64,000 bases of DNA from Candidatus Kapaibacterium sp. (GTDB taxonomy: Bacteria; Bacteroidota; Ignavibacteria; Kapaibacteriales; UBA7675), in NCBI GenBank assembly GCA_028284775.1, contig JANQRB010000132.1:1-64000 (forward strand), written 5' to 3'. The translations under genes were made by a program, and so were the position numbers. This document shows positions 1 to 11,600 of the stretch, piece by piece. The notes beneath the pieces were generated by a model that searched no databases, was not told the origin of the DNA, and was given only the letters and a program-made list of their open reading frames with translations. The stretch's first letter is position 1, and each line of letters opens with the position of its first letter.

Positions 1-3000
1 ATCTACCAGGATGCCGGCCTGAAGGCTCCCGCTGAGGTAGGGATCCGGGGAGACGGCCAGGTTGCCGTAGTGCTGGAGCACGAAACAGATCTTGTTGCCC
101 GGATCCGAGTAGCCGTTCGGATAGGGCAGGCCCATCCAGCGCGCCGGGGGGCTGCCCGCGTCAAAGGGCAGCTGCAGCGGCGTGTGTTCCAGCTTCCAGG
201 GGGCGGGGCTGAGACGCGGCATCGCAAAGTTCTCGGCGAGCAGGCGGAAGGATTCGTAATTGCGCATGCGGGGACGAACACGCGCCAGACCGTGGACCCA
301 GTCTTCCATCGCAAAGTCGGCGATATCGCCGTGCGCCAGAAAGTTGTCGCTATGATCGATGGCGTCGTTCATCAGGCTTTGCACCGATCCACCGGTCGGG
401 AAATCGCCCATGGAGAACAGCGGAATAAGCGTGAAGCTTTTGCCGAAGATGCCTTTGGCCGCTTCATGCCAGAGCTGCAGGGTCTTGGCATCGCTCAGGC
501 CGCCGCCGTTAATCTTGGCGAGGATTTTCTCCGTCGCGGCTTTACGCGCATTTAGTTCTTTTAACACCGAATCGGCCTGAGCCAACAAGCTCGAATAGGC
601 TGCCGAATCCTCATCAATAGCCGAAACCGGCGTCGCGTTAACAATGCCGTAACGGCCGCTATCGAGAAGCGCCTGGCGCAGGTCGATAAACAGTTGCTGC
701 GTAAACGGACCGTCTTCCGTCTGAGCGGCGAAGCCGTCGCGCTGGTCCTGCAGGTGATCGATCAACCAGCTCAAGCCATTAGTACAGGGACCGCCGCCCT
801 CGCAGAAGGCATCGTTGATACGCCCGGCAACATTGGCCAGGTCCACGCCCGGCTCAGTCTGGCTGAGAGGATTGTCATCGTCGACATCCTCAACCAGCGG
901 GGGGACAAAATCACGGGCATCCAGCGCGCGCGATCCGTTAATAATCGCAAAGAGCGGACGCAGCAATGCCGCAAGCTCGTAGACCGTCATGTCCTCATTC
1001 GACCAGCCGGGGTCGCGTTCCTTATAGCGAACTTCGATTGATTCGCTGTCCGGCAAATCCTCTTCCACCCGCACATAAAAGCCCAGCAGCTCGGAAAGCT
1101 GCGTCGCATCATTGTTGAGCTCGTCATTGACCAGGTAGAGCAAGTCCAGGTGGTCGATCGGCGCCGAATAAGGACTGGTGCCAGGCAGAATCAGATTGTT
1201 GAAACTCACTTCGACTTCCGTCTGTGATTCCGACGGACCGTAATACACCATGCACTTAACATTTTCGAGTGAATCGATCAGTTCCAGCAGGAAATTATTC
1301 AGCGTTGGTTCGGCGCTGGCGCGCGGCCCCAGACCGGACGATTCGGTAATGGGTTTCATGAGCATAGCCACGCGCTGCGTGATATTCTGACCGCTGCGCG
1401 GCGTCTCCAGCAGTTCCGGGCTGGGCGGGTTGCCGCCTTTGCTGAGCGCGTCACCGACGGCGCGCGCGCGCTCCTGATTGCCCAGGGCTGTGGCATAGAC
1501 GGATTCCGCTACGCCCAGGTCGGCGACGGCGTCCATCGCATCGGCCATCCGCTGCACCTCTTCTTGAATAATCGTCTTTTTGGCGGGGGGAATACTATTT
1601 AAGGCCGTTATACCATAGGGAAAGGGGCCGGCATTGAGCAACTTCATGCCATCGACTACATTGTTCGCTTCCAGTGTTTCCACCGCGCCGGTTGCGTTGG
1701 GATCGATGACATCCGCCACGAGCGGATATTTGGCGCGAATCAAGTGAATGTAGCTGTCCATCTCCTGCATGCGATCGTGCAGGCCGCGCTCGAACTGGTA
1801 GCCCAGCAAGGCGTTCATGGATTGGCCGCCGCGAATACCCTCGATGTAGTTTAAGGCAATTCGCACCCGCTCAGAGCTGATGTTAACCGCCAGCAGGTTT
1901 TCCTTGTCCGGCGTGTTTTCGGCATTGGCATGGTAGCCGCTGCGCAGAATAGCCCCGGCCACGGCGTGCGGTACGCTGGGACCGTGAATGAAACCCTGGT
2001 TCTTGGAATCATAGGCCAGCGTATCGTCATTCTCATAGCCCTTGGGTATCCGTTCGACGGGCACTGCGTCGCGGGTACCGGGCAGCAGGTTTTCAACCCA
2101 GGCGTAGGCGCCGAGATAAATGCCCGTCCGCTGGTCGCCGCGCTGCCGGCGCAAACGTTTATGTACCATCCCCATCTTCCAGGCGTCGATCCGATAGGAG
2201 CAGAGGTCGAGGTGCTCGGCGAAGAGCCTCTCCAACTTCGCGGTGGGGAGGTCCGCCAGTATGCCCATGGCTTTTTTAACTTCGCGCAGGTACTTTTTGG
2301 CGTTGGCATAAGTGTGACTCTCAAGGTGGTGCAGGAAGTAAGCGGTCGGTGAAATCGAAAGATCGCCGAATTCTTCGAAGCCCTTCACCGGCTTCAACAT
2401 GAATTCCCAGGCGCCGGGAGCGCTTACGCCGGCTTGCACTTCATGTTGATCCAGGTTGTGCGCGGCCAGTCTACCGACCGATTTGCGGGCTGCCGTACCG
2501 TAGCCATAGTCGGCTGTGATCGCGAGACCGGCGCCCAGCGCCTGCCCGTCGAACTCGCTGCTGGCGCTTTCATTAACAATATCGACTTCCACGAGATCGC
2601 CGCCGGCGTCCTGTACGTTTACAATCGGGAACACGCCATTGTAGGCAGCCTCGGAGGCGCCGCTGATGCGTATGAGCGAACCTTCCGTGTAGGACGCGGC
2701 ATCCTGCGTGGAAAAGTTAATCCGTACACGATCCAGGTGGCCTTCGTCAGGATTGTCCGGCAGCGTAGTAAAAGCCGCCGCCGATTCCTCCTGATTGTTG
2801 TCGAGAACGGCGATCTCGTCAAGCAGCGTCATGGTGCTGTCATAATTCTGAAACACCAGCGCCTGGCGCAGCAGGAGATAGAGCAGCGAGGTTTCCCTGG
2901 TAAACAAGCCCGGATAAATCTCGCCGCGAATGCCCGGCACCGTGGCGGCGCAGAGGCGTTCGATGTAATTCTGATTGTCGCTGCCTTCCGCCAGCGTGTG

Positions 3001-5607
3001 CAGCTCGGAATCGGGCAGCACTTCGATGCTGGGTCCGGTTAAGTGAATATTCTTACCGACGAAGACCGACTTCAGGATGTTCGAATCGCGCGAAAGGTAG
3101 GGGAAGGAGTTTTTAATGTCGAAAAGGATATCCTTGCCCAGCTTGGCGTAGTCGCCTTCCGTCAGCGACTCCACTTCGCCCAACTCGTTCTCGGCCGTAT
3201 ACATGAAATCGATGATATTACCGGTAGCGCCCTGCCCCACGGAGTTGCGCATAAAGTAGTCGATCGACGTGGGATTCAGGCCCATGATATTCAGAAATTT
3301 CTGCTGCGAAAACTTAAGCTTCTGCTCAGCCGACAGCCCCGGATCGGGCGCCAGGTCGATGTGCATCACCTTGCCAGTGTTAACAAAATTCTGCCACCAC
3401 TTGTAAAGGTTTTCCACATAGCAGGTATAGTTTTCCAGAAAGCCCCGGTAGGAGTTGGAAGCGCTGTCATTGCTGTTCCATTGCCAGCGTGTCCAGGCCG
3501 TCACCGGTACAACGCCGTAGGGTTGATCACCGACACGCAGAGCGGGAATAAAACCGCGGCCGCTGACGTGCATGGTGAAGAAGTCGCGCAGACGATTGAT
3601 GCTTGTCATGTCGGCGTCCAGAAACAGGTCATTCAGCAGCGTCTCCAGGTAATGGCCAAAGGTGGCCGGCCAGAGCGCCTGGTTCATGACAATACCGTCG
3701 CGCATGTCCAGGCCGTCGGCGTGAAGAATGTGTTGCATGACGCTGTAGTCGATACCGAGGGCATCGGCAAACCACTGGCCGTCGCGCATCAGGCAGTAGT
3801 CGGGATTGCTGAGCGGCTGCGGCACGAATAAGTCGCCGGAACATTCTGTGGCAAAGGAAATGGCATTGTCGTCATCCGGCTGTTTATAGCCGGCGCGCGC
3901 TTCACTCGTATTATTCGTGGGCGTTCCCTGGGGCAGCAGACTCATTCCGTCTACGGCATAATGATGTGTGTTTAACAGTGCTTCCAGGTCGCTTTGACCG
4001 ACAGAGGCGGCCGTGCCGGCAGCTTCGCTCAGACGCAGACCCAGCACCAGTATGCGGGCAAAACCGACATTCTGTTGGCCGTTTTCCAGCGGGATGCGAA
4101 TGCCCATGCCTTTGGCCACCGCCTGGCTGAAATCGCTCATCCATTCGATGTCGGCATCCATCACCAGCTCATTGTCGCCGTCCTGGGTATAAGCGCCGGG
4201 GTCGGTCAGCGCGGGATTAAAACCGACCTGTAACTCGCTGTCGACCGGGTTGCCGACGTGCTGCACCAGCGACATGTTGCGGGCCCAGGCGATAACGACA
4301 AAACGATCGGGCATAACGCGGGTTGTCGCCGGCGTGAGCCAGGTTTCGCTGCGCAGCGTCAGCGTGGGAAAACTGATGGGACCGGGGCTGCCCGCCTCCC
4401 AGCTCGCGACATTAGTGGGTGTCGTCTGTTGTTTAATGTAGGCCGCGCGCGGCGCGTCCGTCACGGCGAGCAGATCATCCCAGGCCGCTTTTAACACTGC
4501 GCTGTCGCCGGGACTGTCCCAGACGGCATTCCAGAATTTGTGACCCCAGCTTTCTTCAGGGGCGCTGAGTAGCTCTTCGTGCTGGGTAACGGCAATGTCA
4601 TCCGGGTAAATGCGCAGCCAGAGTTCATGCGCATCAGGCGGCGTAACCGGGTCGGCCCAGACGATATGACCCGGCCGGGTGCCGGTCGGGATATCGTTCT
4701 CGTGCAGCTCTTCTTCACCGACAACAACGGCTGACAGGTTTGTCATGGCGCTCTGAACGCCGGCGATGGCGTTCTGAAGACTGCTCTGCGCGGGCTGTGC
4801 CGTTTGCAGTTCGGCCAGCGTTTCGCTTATTTTGCCGGCCGCCGTCTGCTGCAAGGTACCATGAGCTTCAACAATCGCATCCTTCGTCTGGCTGATCAGG
4901 GCCATCAGGCTGTCGTCCAGCGTCGTAAGCGAGTCGAGCGTTTTGTTTAACTCGCAGATACTGAAGTGCGTATCCACCGTATCGCGCAGTGTTTCCGGCG
5001 CATCGGGCTCTTGCTTGTCATTCACCTTCGTGATTTCCGCCTGGATGCGCGGCATCAACTGTTGAATGTGAAATCCTTCCTGCTCCGGCGCCGGCTCGCC
5101 CACCCGGTTGCCCAGATCCGCTACTAAGTTTTCCAGCCTGCTGATTTCGTCGCCGCTGCTCGCATGGGTAGCGCCGGTATTGTCGTGTGTTGTCTGGACC
5201 GCCGTGATCCGCTCGGTCATGAGTTCGTCATAGCGCAAAGCGCGCGCACAGAGGAGATCGGTTTCACAACTGAGCTTTTCATACTCGGCGGGCGCGAGGC
5301 GGGCAATGCCCGTCAGCCCCTCAGCTACCTGGTTGATCGCCGGCACGAGCGTGTTGCTGACGATCGGATAGGAACTCAGCGAGGGCTCGCCGCCGTCAAA
5401 CAGCGTCTCGGTATGGCCCACGGTCGTTTCGATGTTCTGCAAGGACGTGACCATGTCCGAACTGAGCGTCCAGGTCTTCGGCTGCGTGTATTTGATGGTC
5501 ATAAAGCGTGTCTCGATCCGGACCGGCAACAGCAGGATCGGCGTGGCGTCGTCATAGGTCGCCAGCTTTTGTTTTATCTGATCGAGTAGTTGTTCGTTGC
5601 TTGGCAT
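1..5607 (-). CDS. Very large protein of unknown function (C-terminus cut by window edge)
   Basis: The frame is open from an ATG at 5607 to base 1, giving 1869 codons with no stop, so the C-terminus lies outside the window. I do not recognise a named domain. The N-terminus begins MPSNEQLLDQIKQKL and is followed by a PILLLPVRIETRF segment, which looks like the conserved opening of a family of giant bacterial proteins. There is no signal peptide or membrane segment. Residues about 80-270 are rich in helix and coiled coil; later parts are mixed alpha/beta. It starts 60 bp after the 973-aa gene on the same strand, so it is the last visible gene of a four-gene operon. Function unknown; a structural or scaffold role is only a guess from its size. 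Confidence 0.85.
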   Translation of the reverse strand, partial: MPSNEQLLDQIKQKLATYDDATPILLLPVRIETRFMTIKYTQPKTWTLSSDMVTSLQNIETTVGHTETLFDGGEPSLSSYPIVSNTLVPAINQVAEGLTGIARLAPAEYEKLSCETDLLCARALRYDELMTERITAVQTTHDNTGATHASSGDEISRLENLVADLGNRVGEPAPEQEGFHIQQLMPRIQAEITKVNDKQEPDAPETLRDTVDTHFSICELNKTLDSLTTLDDSLMALISQTKDAIVEAHGTLQQTAAGKISETLAELQTAQPAQSSLQNAIAGVQSAMTNLSAVVVGEEELHENDIPTGTRPGHIVWADPVTPPDAHELWLRIYPDDIAVTQHEELLSAPEESWGHKFWNAVWDSPGDSAVLKAAWDDLLAVTDAPRAAYIKQQTTPTNVASWEAGSPGPISFPTLTLRSETWLTPATTRVMPDRFVVIAWARNMSLVQHVGNPVDSELQVGFNPALTDPGAYTQDGDNELVMDADIEWMSDFSQAVAKGMGIRIPLENGQQNVGFARILVLGLRLSEAAGTAASVGQSDLEALLNTHHYAVDGMSLLPQGTPTNNTSEARAGYKQPDDDNAISFATECSGDLFVPQPLSNPDYCLMRDGQWFADALGIDYSVMQHILHADGLDMRDGIVMNQALWPATFGHYLETLLNDLFLDADMTSINRLRDFFTMHVSGRGFIPALRVGDQPYGVVPVTAWTRWQWNSNDSASNSYRGFLENYTCYVENLYKWWQNFVNTGKVMHIDLAPDPGLSAEQKLKFSQQKFLNIMGLNPTSIDYFMRNSVGQGATGNIIDFMYTAENELGEVESLTEGDYAKLGKDILFDIKNSFPYLSRDSNILKSVFVGKNIHLTGPSIEVLPDSELHTLAEGSDNQNYIERLCAATVPGIRGEIYPGLFTRETSLLYLLLRQALVFQNYDSTMTLLDEIAVLDNNQEESAAAFTTLPDNPDEGHLDRVRINFSTQDAASYTEGSLIRISGASEAAYNGVFPIVNVQDAGGDLVEVDIVNESASSEFDGQALGAGLAITADYGYGTAARKSVGRLAAHNLDQHEVQAGVSAPGAWEFMLKPVKGFEEFGDLSISPTAYFLHHLESHTYANAKKYLREVKKAMGILADLPTAKLERLFAEHLDLCSYRIDAWKMGMVHKRLRRQRGDQRTGIYLGAYAWVENLLPGTRDAVPVERIPKGYENDDTLAYDSKNQGFIHGPSVPHAVAGAILRSGYHANAENTPDKENLLAVNISSERVRIALNYIEGIRGGQSMNALLGYQFERGLHDRMQEMDSYIHLIRAKYPLVADVIDPNATGAVETLEANNVVDGMKLLNAGPFPYGITALNSIPPAKKTIIQEEVQRMADAMDAVADLGVAESVYATALGNQERARAVGDALSKGGNPPSPELLETPRSGQNITQRVAMLMKPITESSGLGPRASAEPTLNNFLLELIDSLENVKCMVYYGPSESQTEVEVSFNNLILPGTSPYSAPIDHLDLLYLVNDELNNDATQLSELLGFYVRVEEDLPDSESIEVRYKERDPGWSNEDMTVYELAALLRPLFAIINGSRALDARDFVPPLVEDVDDDNPLSQTEPGVDLANVAGRINDAFCEGGGPCTNGLSWLIDHLQDQRDGFAAQTEDGPFTQQLFIDLRQALLDSGRYGIVNATPVSAIDEDSAAYSSLLAQADSVLKELNARKAATEKILAKINGGGLSDAKTLQLWHEAAKGIFGKSFTLIPLFSMGDFPTGGSVQSLMNDAIDHSDNFLAHGDIADFAMEDWVHGLARVRPRMRNYESFRLLAENFAMPRLSPAPWKLEHTPLQLPFDAGSPPARWMGLPYPNGYSDPGNKICFVLQHYGNLAVSPDPYLSGSLQAGILVD

Positions 5608-5667
5608 AATTCTTGTATTTCTCTGGTTAACGTTTTGTTCAAGCGAATCACATAGCGGACGCAATTA

Positions 5668-8589
5668 TCAGGCCGGCAGCATCTTGGCGGCGTGCACAGC
5701 AACTCTGGCTGGTAACTGGTACATGATATAGGCCATATCGGCCGAATTGGCACCCCAGTTAACATCCATTTCCGGCGAATTCGGGATAGTCTCGTCCGGA
5801 TCTTTCCAAAGGGGAATCGCCGGCGGCGGGTCGAGCGCAGTTTCCGGATCAAAGAAATCGGTACCGTTGTCCAGGTATTCCCAGGCGAGGTCGTCCCATT
5901 TCTCAACGCCGGAACCGGGAGCCTGGCCGAGAATGTCCAGGCCGAAGCGCACTTCGCCGGGTCGCTCCTGAATTACGAAGTAATAGCCGCCGGGTGCGCC
6001 GACTTCGCCGTCTCTGGCGGTATCGGCCGACATGTCGAAACCGAAGAAAGTGATGTCCGGCGCGATACGACCTTTAAAGATGGGCGTTTTATACTTCACA
6101 GGATCGGCATAGGCCCGCGGCTCGCGCGGATTGGGGTCCGGGTCGGGTCTTGCGGCCGCGGCCTGGGCGTAAATTATTGCATTGGGAAATTTGCGCAGCA
6201 GCGAGCCGCGTATCAGCAGGACTACCTGCGAGCTCGTGGAGCCGGCATTGCGATGGTCGAGCGATCCCAGGGCGGAACTGTCTGGCCAGAGATCAATTTG
6301 TTTAATGTCATACAGCAGATTGGTCAGCTCATTGGCCGCAATGTAGTCCGGGTTGCCGTAGTCGCGTACATTCCAGAATTGCTTAAAATACGTGCCGCGC
6401 TGGTCGGTCGGATACTCGCGCCAGAGCAGTTCCCGCGACATTTCATGATTCAACCCCAGCATATAGGCGTCGATAAACTCGGGATTGGTTTCCAGCAGGG
6501 TGATCGACTCATTCGCCACGAGGTCGACATTCGGAATAATGTAGTCCTGCGACATATCCCGCAGATGTTCATACATAGCATAGGGGAATTGCGGCGCCGC
6601 CAGGATCGGAGCCTCGATCGTCGGTGCGAGGCCGTTAATCGATATCAGCGAGCCCAGACGACCCGTCATCGCCGTGTCCGGATTCAGTTTTGTGGTCAGC
6701 TTACCCGCAATGTCGGCGATATCGATGCCGTCGGCTGCGGGTGCCTCCGTCAGGTCGCCGAACCAGGTATCGAGCTCGGCAAAGGCGTTGTAATGAACAT
6801 CGGGATAAGTGCCGGTGTCGCTGGTGTAGCTCGGATTGTACACGGCCGTCGCTTCGATGTCGCTGACATAGTCGGACACCGGAGCCAGGTTGTTTTCGGC
6901 ATCAAAGTAGTAGATCGAATCCGCCTTAGGTTCGGCGGCCGTGATCGCAACCTCGGACACATTGTTGAGGTTGCTGATTAAGCTCTGTTGAAAACCCGGA
7001 CCGCTCACTACCGCCTCTTCGCTCAGATGACGGCCGACGCCTGCGGCCGGACGCGCCGCTTTGCGTAAAGTCGGCTGCGCTGCCGCACGTGGCAGATTGC
7101 TGTTGGCCACTCTCAGGCTGACCGTCTCCTGATCCATCAGATCCACGGTCGGGATCAGCGTGCGATCGTGGACCGCGCCGGAGACGGCGATAAAGCGGTC
7201 GTTATCGAATTTGAGCGCATGACGCGCATGGAGGCGCGCTGCCGCCAGACGGGCCAGGTGCAGCTCGCGGATGCGCTGGTTGGCTTCCACAATGCCTTCA
7301 ACCTTGCCCCAGGCAAACTCCATAAACTTTTCCTGGTTGCGGCGAATCACCTCCGAACCCAGGCCGCAGGTGGCGCGATGAGCGGGATTGGTATTTGCGT
7401 CCTTCACCCAGGGCGGCTCCGCGCCGTTCAGCTGGTCGACCATAGCGTGCCAGCGGCCATAGAGAGGAGCGGCAATTACCGGATCCTGCGTGCCGCCGCC
7501 GCTGGTCATCAGGGTTTTGGCCCGATTCACCTCACTTGTCAGCGCATTGGCTACCAGCGTGTCGTCGCCGGTTATCCAGTCGTAGTTAATAGTCTGCGGC
7601 GTTCGCAACGCGCCGCCCATCCCGATGAAGTTGGTCGTATAGCCGGTTTCCGTTTGATTGATCACATCGCTCGGGTGACGCACATCCAGCTTGCGTGAGC
7701 CAACATGTTCATCCAACACTCGCGGCACCAGCTTGTTAACCAGGTACTCGAAATCGCCGCGTTCGTCGGTGCTGAAGAACCACTCGTAGTAGACCGGAAA
7801 GCGCACGCTACCGGCGGCTCCGTTTTCCCAGGAAGGCTGCGTGGCGTCAATGGCTGCGAAGACGGCGGAGTCTTTTTCACCCAGGCCGGCGACTCGTCCG
7901 GTCTCGAAGCTGGGAATGACAAAGGCGCGGTACTTCGTGGTTGGCTCCAGCCGCCGCGGTCCAAGCAAACGCGCGATCACATTGTCGGGATTGTCGGCGC
8001 GAATGCCCTCAAGGCGCAGGGCGGGATCGCCGTCCTCATCCAGCTTGTCGTTAACATGCACGTGCGCCCAGGCCCAGATCTTGAGCGGGTCGCCGAAGAG
8101 CTCCCCCGCGTCGTTAATGTCCACATAGGGCAGCGGTCCGTCGGGGTTGGCGCTATAGCTGAACTCCGTGCCGTCATCCTTCAGGATCGCCAGAAAGATC
8201 CAGGGACGCAGCCGGTTGCCGTCCATACCGCCGGTGGTTTTGGCCAAGGCCGGCGTAAAGCGCCAGGGAAAATCTTCATCATAGAATTCGATGAAGGGCA
8301 GGTAGTTCGGCTCGAGGTCATTCGATCCGCGCGGCGGCTCCACCCGGATGATGGCCTTGGGGTTGATGCCGAGCACGTCGCCGGGACCCAGAAGCTGCAC
8401 CGTGTGACCGAAATTCGTGACCGGGCCGCTGCCGTCCTTCTGCAGATCGATGCTGACATTGAGGCTGCCGCGCTCCATAACACTGCTCAGTCCGTCCGTG
8501 TCTGAATTGTCCACGCTGAGCATGCTGAGCGACAGTCCCTCCTTAAACCAGGGCAGGAAGGAATAATTGGCTAAAACATCGATAGTCAT
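5668..8589 (-). CDS. Conserved hypothetical protein, 973 aa, DUF6603-operon partner
   Basis: Complete gene of 973 aa with no signal peptide. I recognise no characterised domain. The N-terminal third has FLPWFKEGLSL, a GDVLGINPKAIIRVEPP segment, LEPNYLPFIEFYDEDFPWRFTPA and RLRPWIFLAIL. These have the look of a conserved bacterial family that I recall from other large uncharacterised clusters, though I cannot verify this. The middle contains an alpha-helical stretch with HLARLAAARLHARHALKFD. The C-terminus contains GGYYFVIQERPGEVRFG. The gap to the upstream DUF6603-like gene is 92 bp and to the downstream giant 60 bp, both consistent with one transcript. Function unknown. Confidence 0.85.
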   Translation of the reverse strand: MTIDVLANYSFLPWFKEGLSLSMLSVDNSDTDGLSSVMERGSLNVSIDLQKDGSGPVTNFGHTVQLLGPGDVLGINPKAIIRVEPPRGSNDLEPNYLPFIEFYDEDFPWRFTPALAKTTGGMDGNRLRPWIFLAILKDDGTEFSYSANPDGPLPYVDINDAGELFGDPLKIWAWAHVHVNDKLDEDGDPALRLEGIRADNPDNVIARLLGPRRLEPTTKYRAFVIPSFETGRVAGLGEKDSAVFAAIDATQPSWENGAAGSVRFPVYYEWFFSTDERGDFEYLVNKLVPRVLDEHVGSRKLDVRHPSDVINQTETGYTTNFIGMGGALRTPQTINYDWITGDDTLVANALTSEVNRAKTLMTSGGGTQDPVIAAPLYGRWHAMVDQLNGAEPPWVKDANTNPAHRATCGLGSEVIRRNQEKFMEFAWGKVEGIVEANQRIRELHLARLAAARLHARHALKFDNDRFIAVSGAVHDRTLIPTVDLMDQETVSLRVANSNLPRAAAQPTLRKAARPAAGVGRHLSEEAVVSGPGFQQSLISNLNNVSEVAITAAEPKADSIYYFDAENNLAPVSDYVSDIEATAVYNPSYTSDTGTYPDVHYNAFAELDTWFGDLTEAPAADGIDIADIAGKLTTKLNPDTAMTGRLGSLISINGLAPTIEAPILAAPQFPYAMYEHLRDMSQDYIIPNVDLVANESITLLETNPEFIDAYMLGLNHEMSRELLWREYPTDQRGTYFKQFWNVRDYGNPDYIAANELTNLLYDIKQIDLWPDSSALGSLDHRNAGSTSSQVVLLIRGSLLRKFPNAIIYAQAAAARPDPDPNPREPRAYADPVKYKTPIFKGRIAPDITFFGFDMSADTARDGEVGAPGGYYFVIQERPGEVRFGLDILGQAPGSGVEKWDDLAWEYLDNGTDFFDPETALDPPPAIPLWKDPDETIPNSPEMDVNWGANSADMAYIMYQLPARVAVHAAKMLPA

Positions 8590-8681
8590 AATGCTGTATT
8601 GTTAATCGGTTATACTCTAATTATTGTGCGCTTATTACGATAAGCTTGTAAACTCTCCCACATTCGTCGGCCTTCGCACTA

Positions 8682-11600
8682 CTATACCGCGCAGCAATAC
8701 TCCGGCACCACCAGCAGCCGCCCCTGCAGCGATCGGTCCTGCTGAGTGACCTGCTCCATGTATTCCTCCGCCTCGGTTTGGGTAAAGGCCGTCGAGTCGG
8801 CGTCATAGGCCGTCAGCTTGTCGCTGTTAACGAGCACCCAGCGCTCCTGCGCCACCTTTACCCGTTCGCTCTCGTCCAGGCGATGCGGATTGGATGCAGC
8901 CGATAAGGGCGACTGCGCGGCGGAAGAGTCGGCCAGCCAGCCCCGGAATAACTGGTCGTCGTCCGGCTCGCCGGCGACCATGGTGAAGAGGCTGTGATCG
9001 GAATTGATAAACTGCTTGAAGGTCAGGACCGGATTATAGTCCAGCCGGACCTCGTCGAACACGATCTCGCGGCGCGCTATGTAGTCGTTAAAGGCGAAGC
9101 CCGTGTTACCGGGTTTCACGGTAACGCCGTTTTCAAACAGTTCGAAGGAAGGCGCCGAAAGTTTTTTGGCGTCGCTGAGCTTTTTGTATTCGCTGACGGC
9201 GAAGTAGTCGCGCTCGCGCGTCAGACTTGATCCGCTGAAGCTGCTGGAACCGATATGTACGGCTGTAATCGTAAATTTTTTAGCGCCCGATACCGATCGG
9301 TGACCGTACTTCTGAAGTTGCATGTTAAGCGGCACCGCTTTCTGACGAAAGCTGAGACTGCCGGAAGCTTCCAGAACCAAATCCTCACTGTCCACCTCAC
9401 GGAGCGCGACCAGGCGCTGGGCATTGCCCGCCAGTTCGGTTTCATAGTGCCCGGCTTCCTGGAAGGCCGGTTCGACAACCTTAACGTAGACATCGATCGG
9501 CGTATATTCGATCGATTGCTGTTCGCCGAATGTTTTGTCGAAGCGGAATTTGATTTTAACAAACAAAATTTTAAAGCCGGCGCTGGCCTTGACTTTCCAG
9601 GGCGTCGGTCCCTGAACTTCGCCGTCGACGAAGACGGAAAACAGGGTTTTGCTGCCTTTTTTCAGGGCCAGCATAGCGCCAAAGGAAAAGATGAAATAGA
9701 AGGGCGAAAACTGGAAGAGCGCGTCAAAGCCGACATAGCCGATAACAGTGAAGCCGGCCGCCGAGGCGTACAGATCCACACGAGCGCCGATCTGAACCGT
9801 ATTGGAAGTCAGCGCAAAGTAGTTTGTTAAAGTCAACTTCAGGTTTGAGCTGTCGATGATCGCCAACGTCAGGCGCCGCAGGGCGGGTAGCTGCAGCGGC
9901 GGCGGTTTGAATGCCGGGTGGAAGCCGCCGACAGTCAGTACGAATGCCGGGTTATCGCCCCAGGCCAGCCTGAAGGCCATATCGCCGGAAATCGCGAACG
10001 TCAGCAGTTTGGATTCGTAGAGACTGGCATCAAAAGTAATCAGCTTCTTCTCAAAATCGATCGTGCCGAGGAAGTTAATCTGAAGCTTGAGGATCGCGGC
10101 ATCTTCATCGGGCAGAATGGCACGGACGACGCCGAGGATAGCGATGCGGACCGGGTTGGGTATCTCGATCAGCAGGCCGAAGTCGACCGTGATCAGCGTC
10201 GGGGTGCCCCAGCCGATTTTTAACATCGGACCAAAGACGAACTGGCCCTTTTGAATCGGAAAGAAATCCTTCATGTCGCTTATAATGGCGGGCGCATTCG
10301 CAACGGGATCTTCGGGGAAGAGGATGCCTGCAATAGCGTTCGTGCGTACGCCATCGCGCAGCTTTTCCAGGCGCATCGTGCGGTGCAGCCCCAACAGGCC
10401 GCCGACACCGTTCAATGTAAAGCCGAAGCCGAGCTGAATCGGCGTGAACTCTGCCGTGATAATGATCAGCAGGGAAAATCCCTTCTCGCCGCCCGGCAGC
10501 TTGGTGTTAAGAATGCCGATGGCCTTGAGCGCAATCTTATCGAAGAGCATCAATTCCAGCGCACCGGCGTATTCGCCTTTGTCCCTGTCAAAGCTGAGAT
10601 AGCCGCCGCCTTTGAAGCCTTCGGAGTCGATCGAAAGTCCCAGCCCTGTCGGCGGACGGAAGAGCGCCGAAATGTCGATCGGACCGAGATTGCCGTCCTG
10701 TCCGCTGGGAAAAGTGATCGGCAGTTTTACGCCGATGCCTTCCAGCACGCCCGCCAACGCGCCCAACTCGATGCCGGCGTTAAGTCCGATTTCAGGCAGC
10801 AGCGAGCCGTTGCCGCCCGTGTTGGTGCCGAGTTTAAGCAGCAGACTCTTCAGGTCGATGCCCGCCAGCTTTTTGTGCAGGTCCAGCGATGTTTCCAGCG
10901 ATCCGCTGGCGCCGAAGAACCAGCCGCTTTCCGAGGACCAGCCCGCGACCAAATCGAAGGAAGCGCGGATGCCATCGGGCGGCAGGAGCGATGAAACGAA
11001 GGAGTCGCCTTCCGACGCTTCGATGACCACATAGCCGCGATTCACTTCCAGCCGAAAGCCGTAGTCGCCCGTAGCCACATTGCTGCCCGAGTCCCAGTTA
11101 AAACTTGTCGGCAGGCTGAGCTTGATTTCACCGGCTTCCAGCCGCGAGCTGCCGGTGCGGCCGGCGATCAGAACCGTATCTTCGCCGTCGCCGGGCTTGC
11201 GGATCACGCCCAGCGCAACCTCGCCGAAGACTTCCAACAGAGGCGTATCAATCTCGATACCGCGGTCGGAAAGGATATAAACCTTCGTTCCGGCCGCCCA
11301 TTCGGTATCGACATCCAGCGTGACGTCCCACTTGTCGAATGCAAAGGGCGTACCGTGAACACCCAACGGTATCTCTGCGTTGAATTCGAGCACCAGGCCG
11401 TTGTAAGTCTCGCTGCCGATGACTTCGTTAATGGCGGACAGGCTGCCGTAGAGGAATTCAATCGAGGCCAGATTGGGCGCGTCGGGCGGAACATGCCGGG
11501 CCGGCAGCGCCATCGATGCCATAATGCCGTAGATATGTTCGATCAGGAGTTCGCCGTCAAAGGTCGGTTGCCCCCAATCGTAGATTTCTTCAAAAAGGCC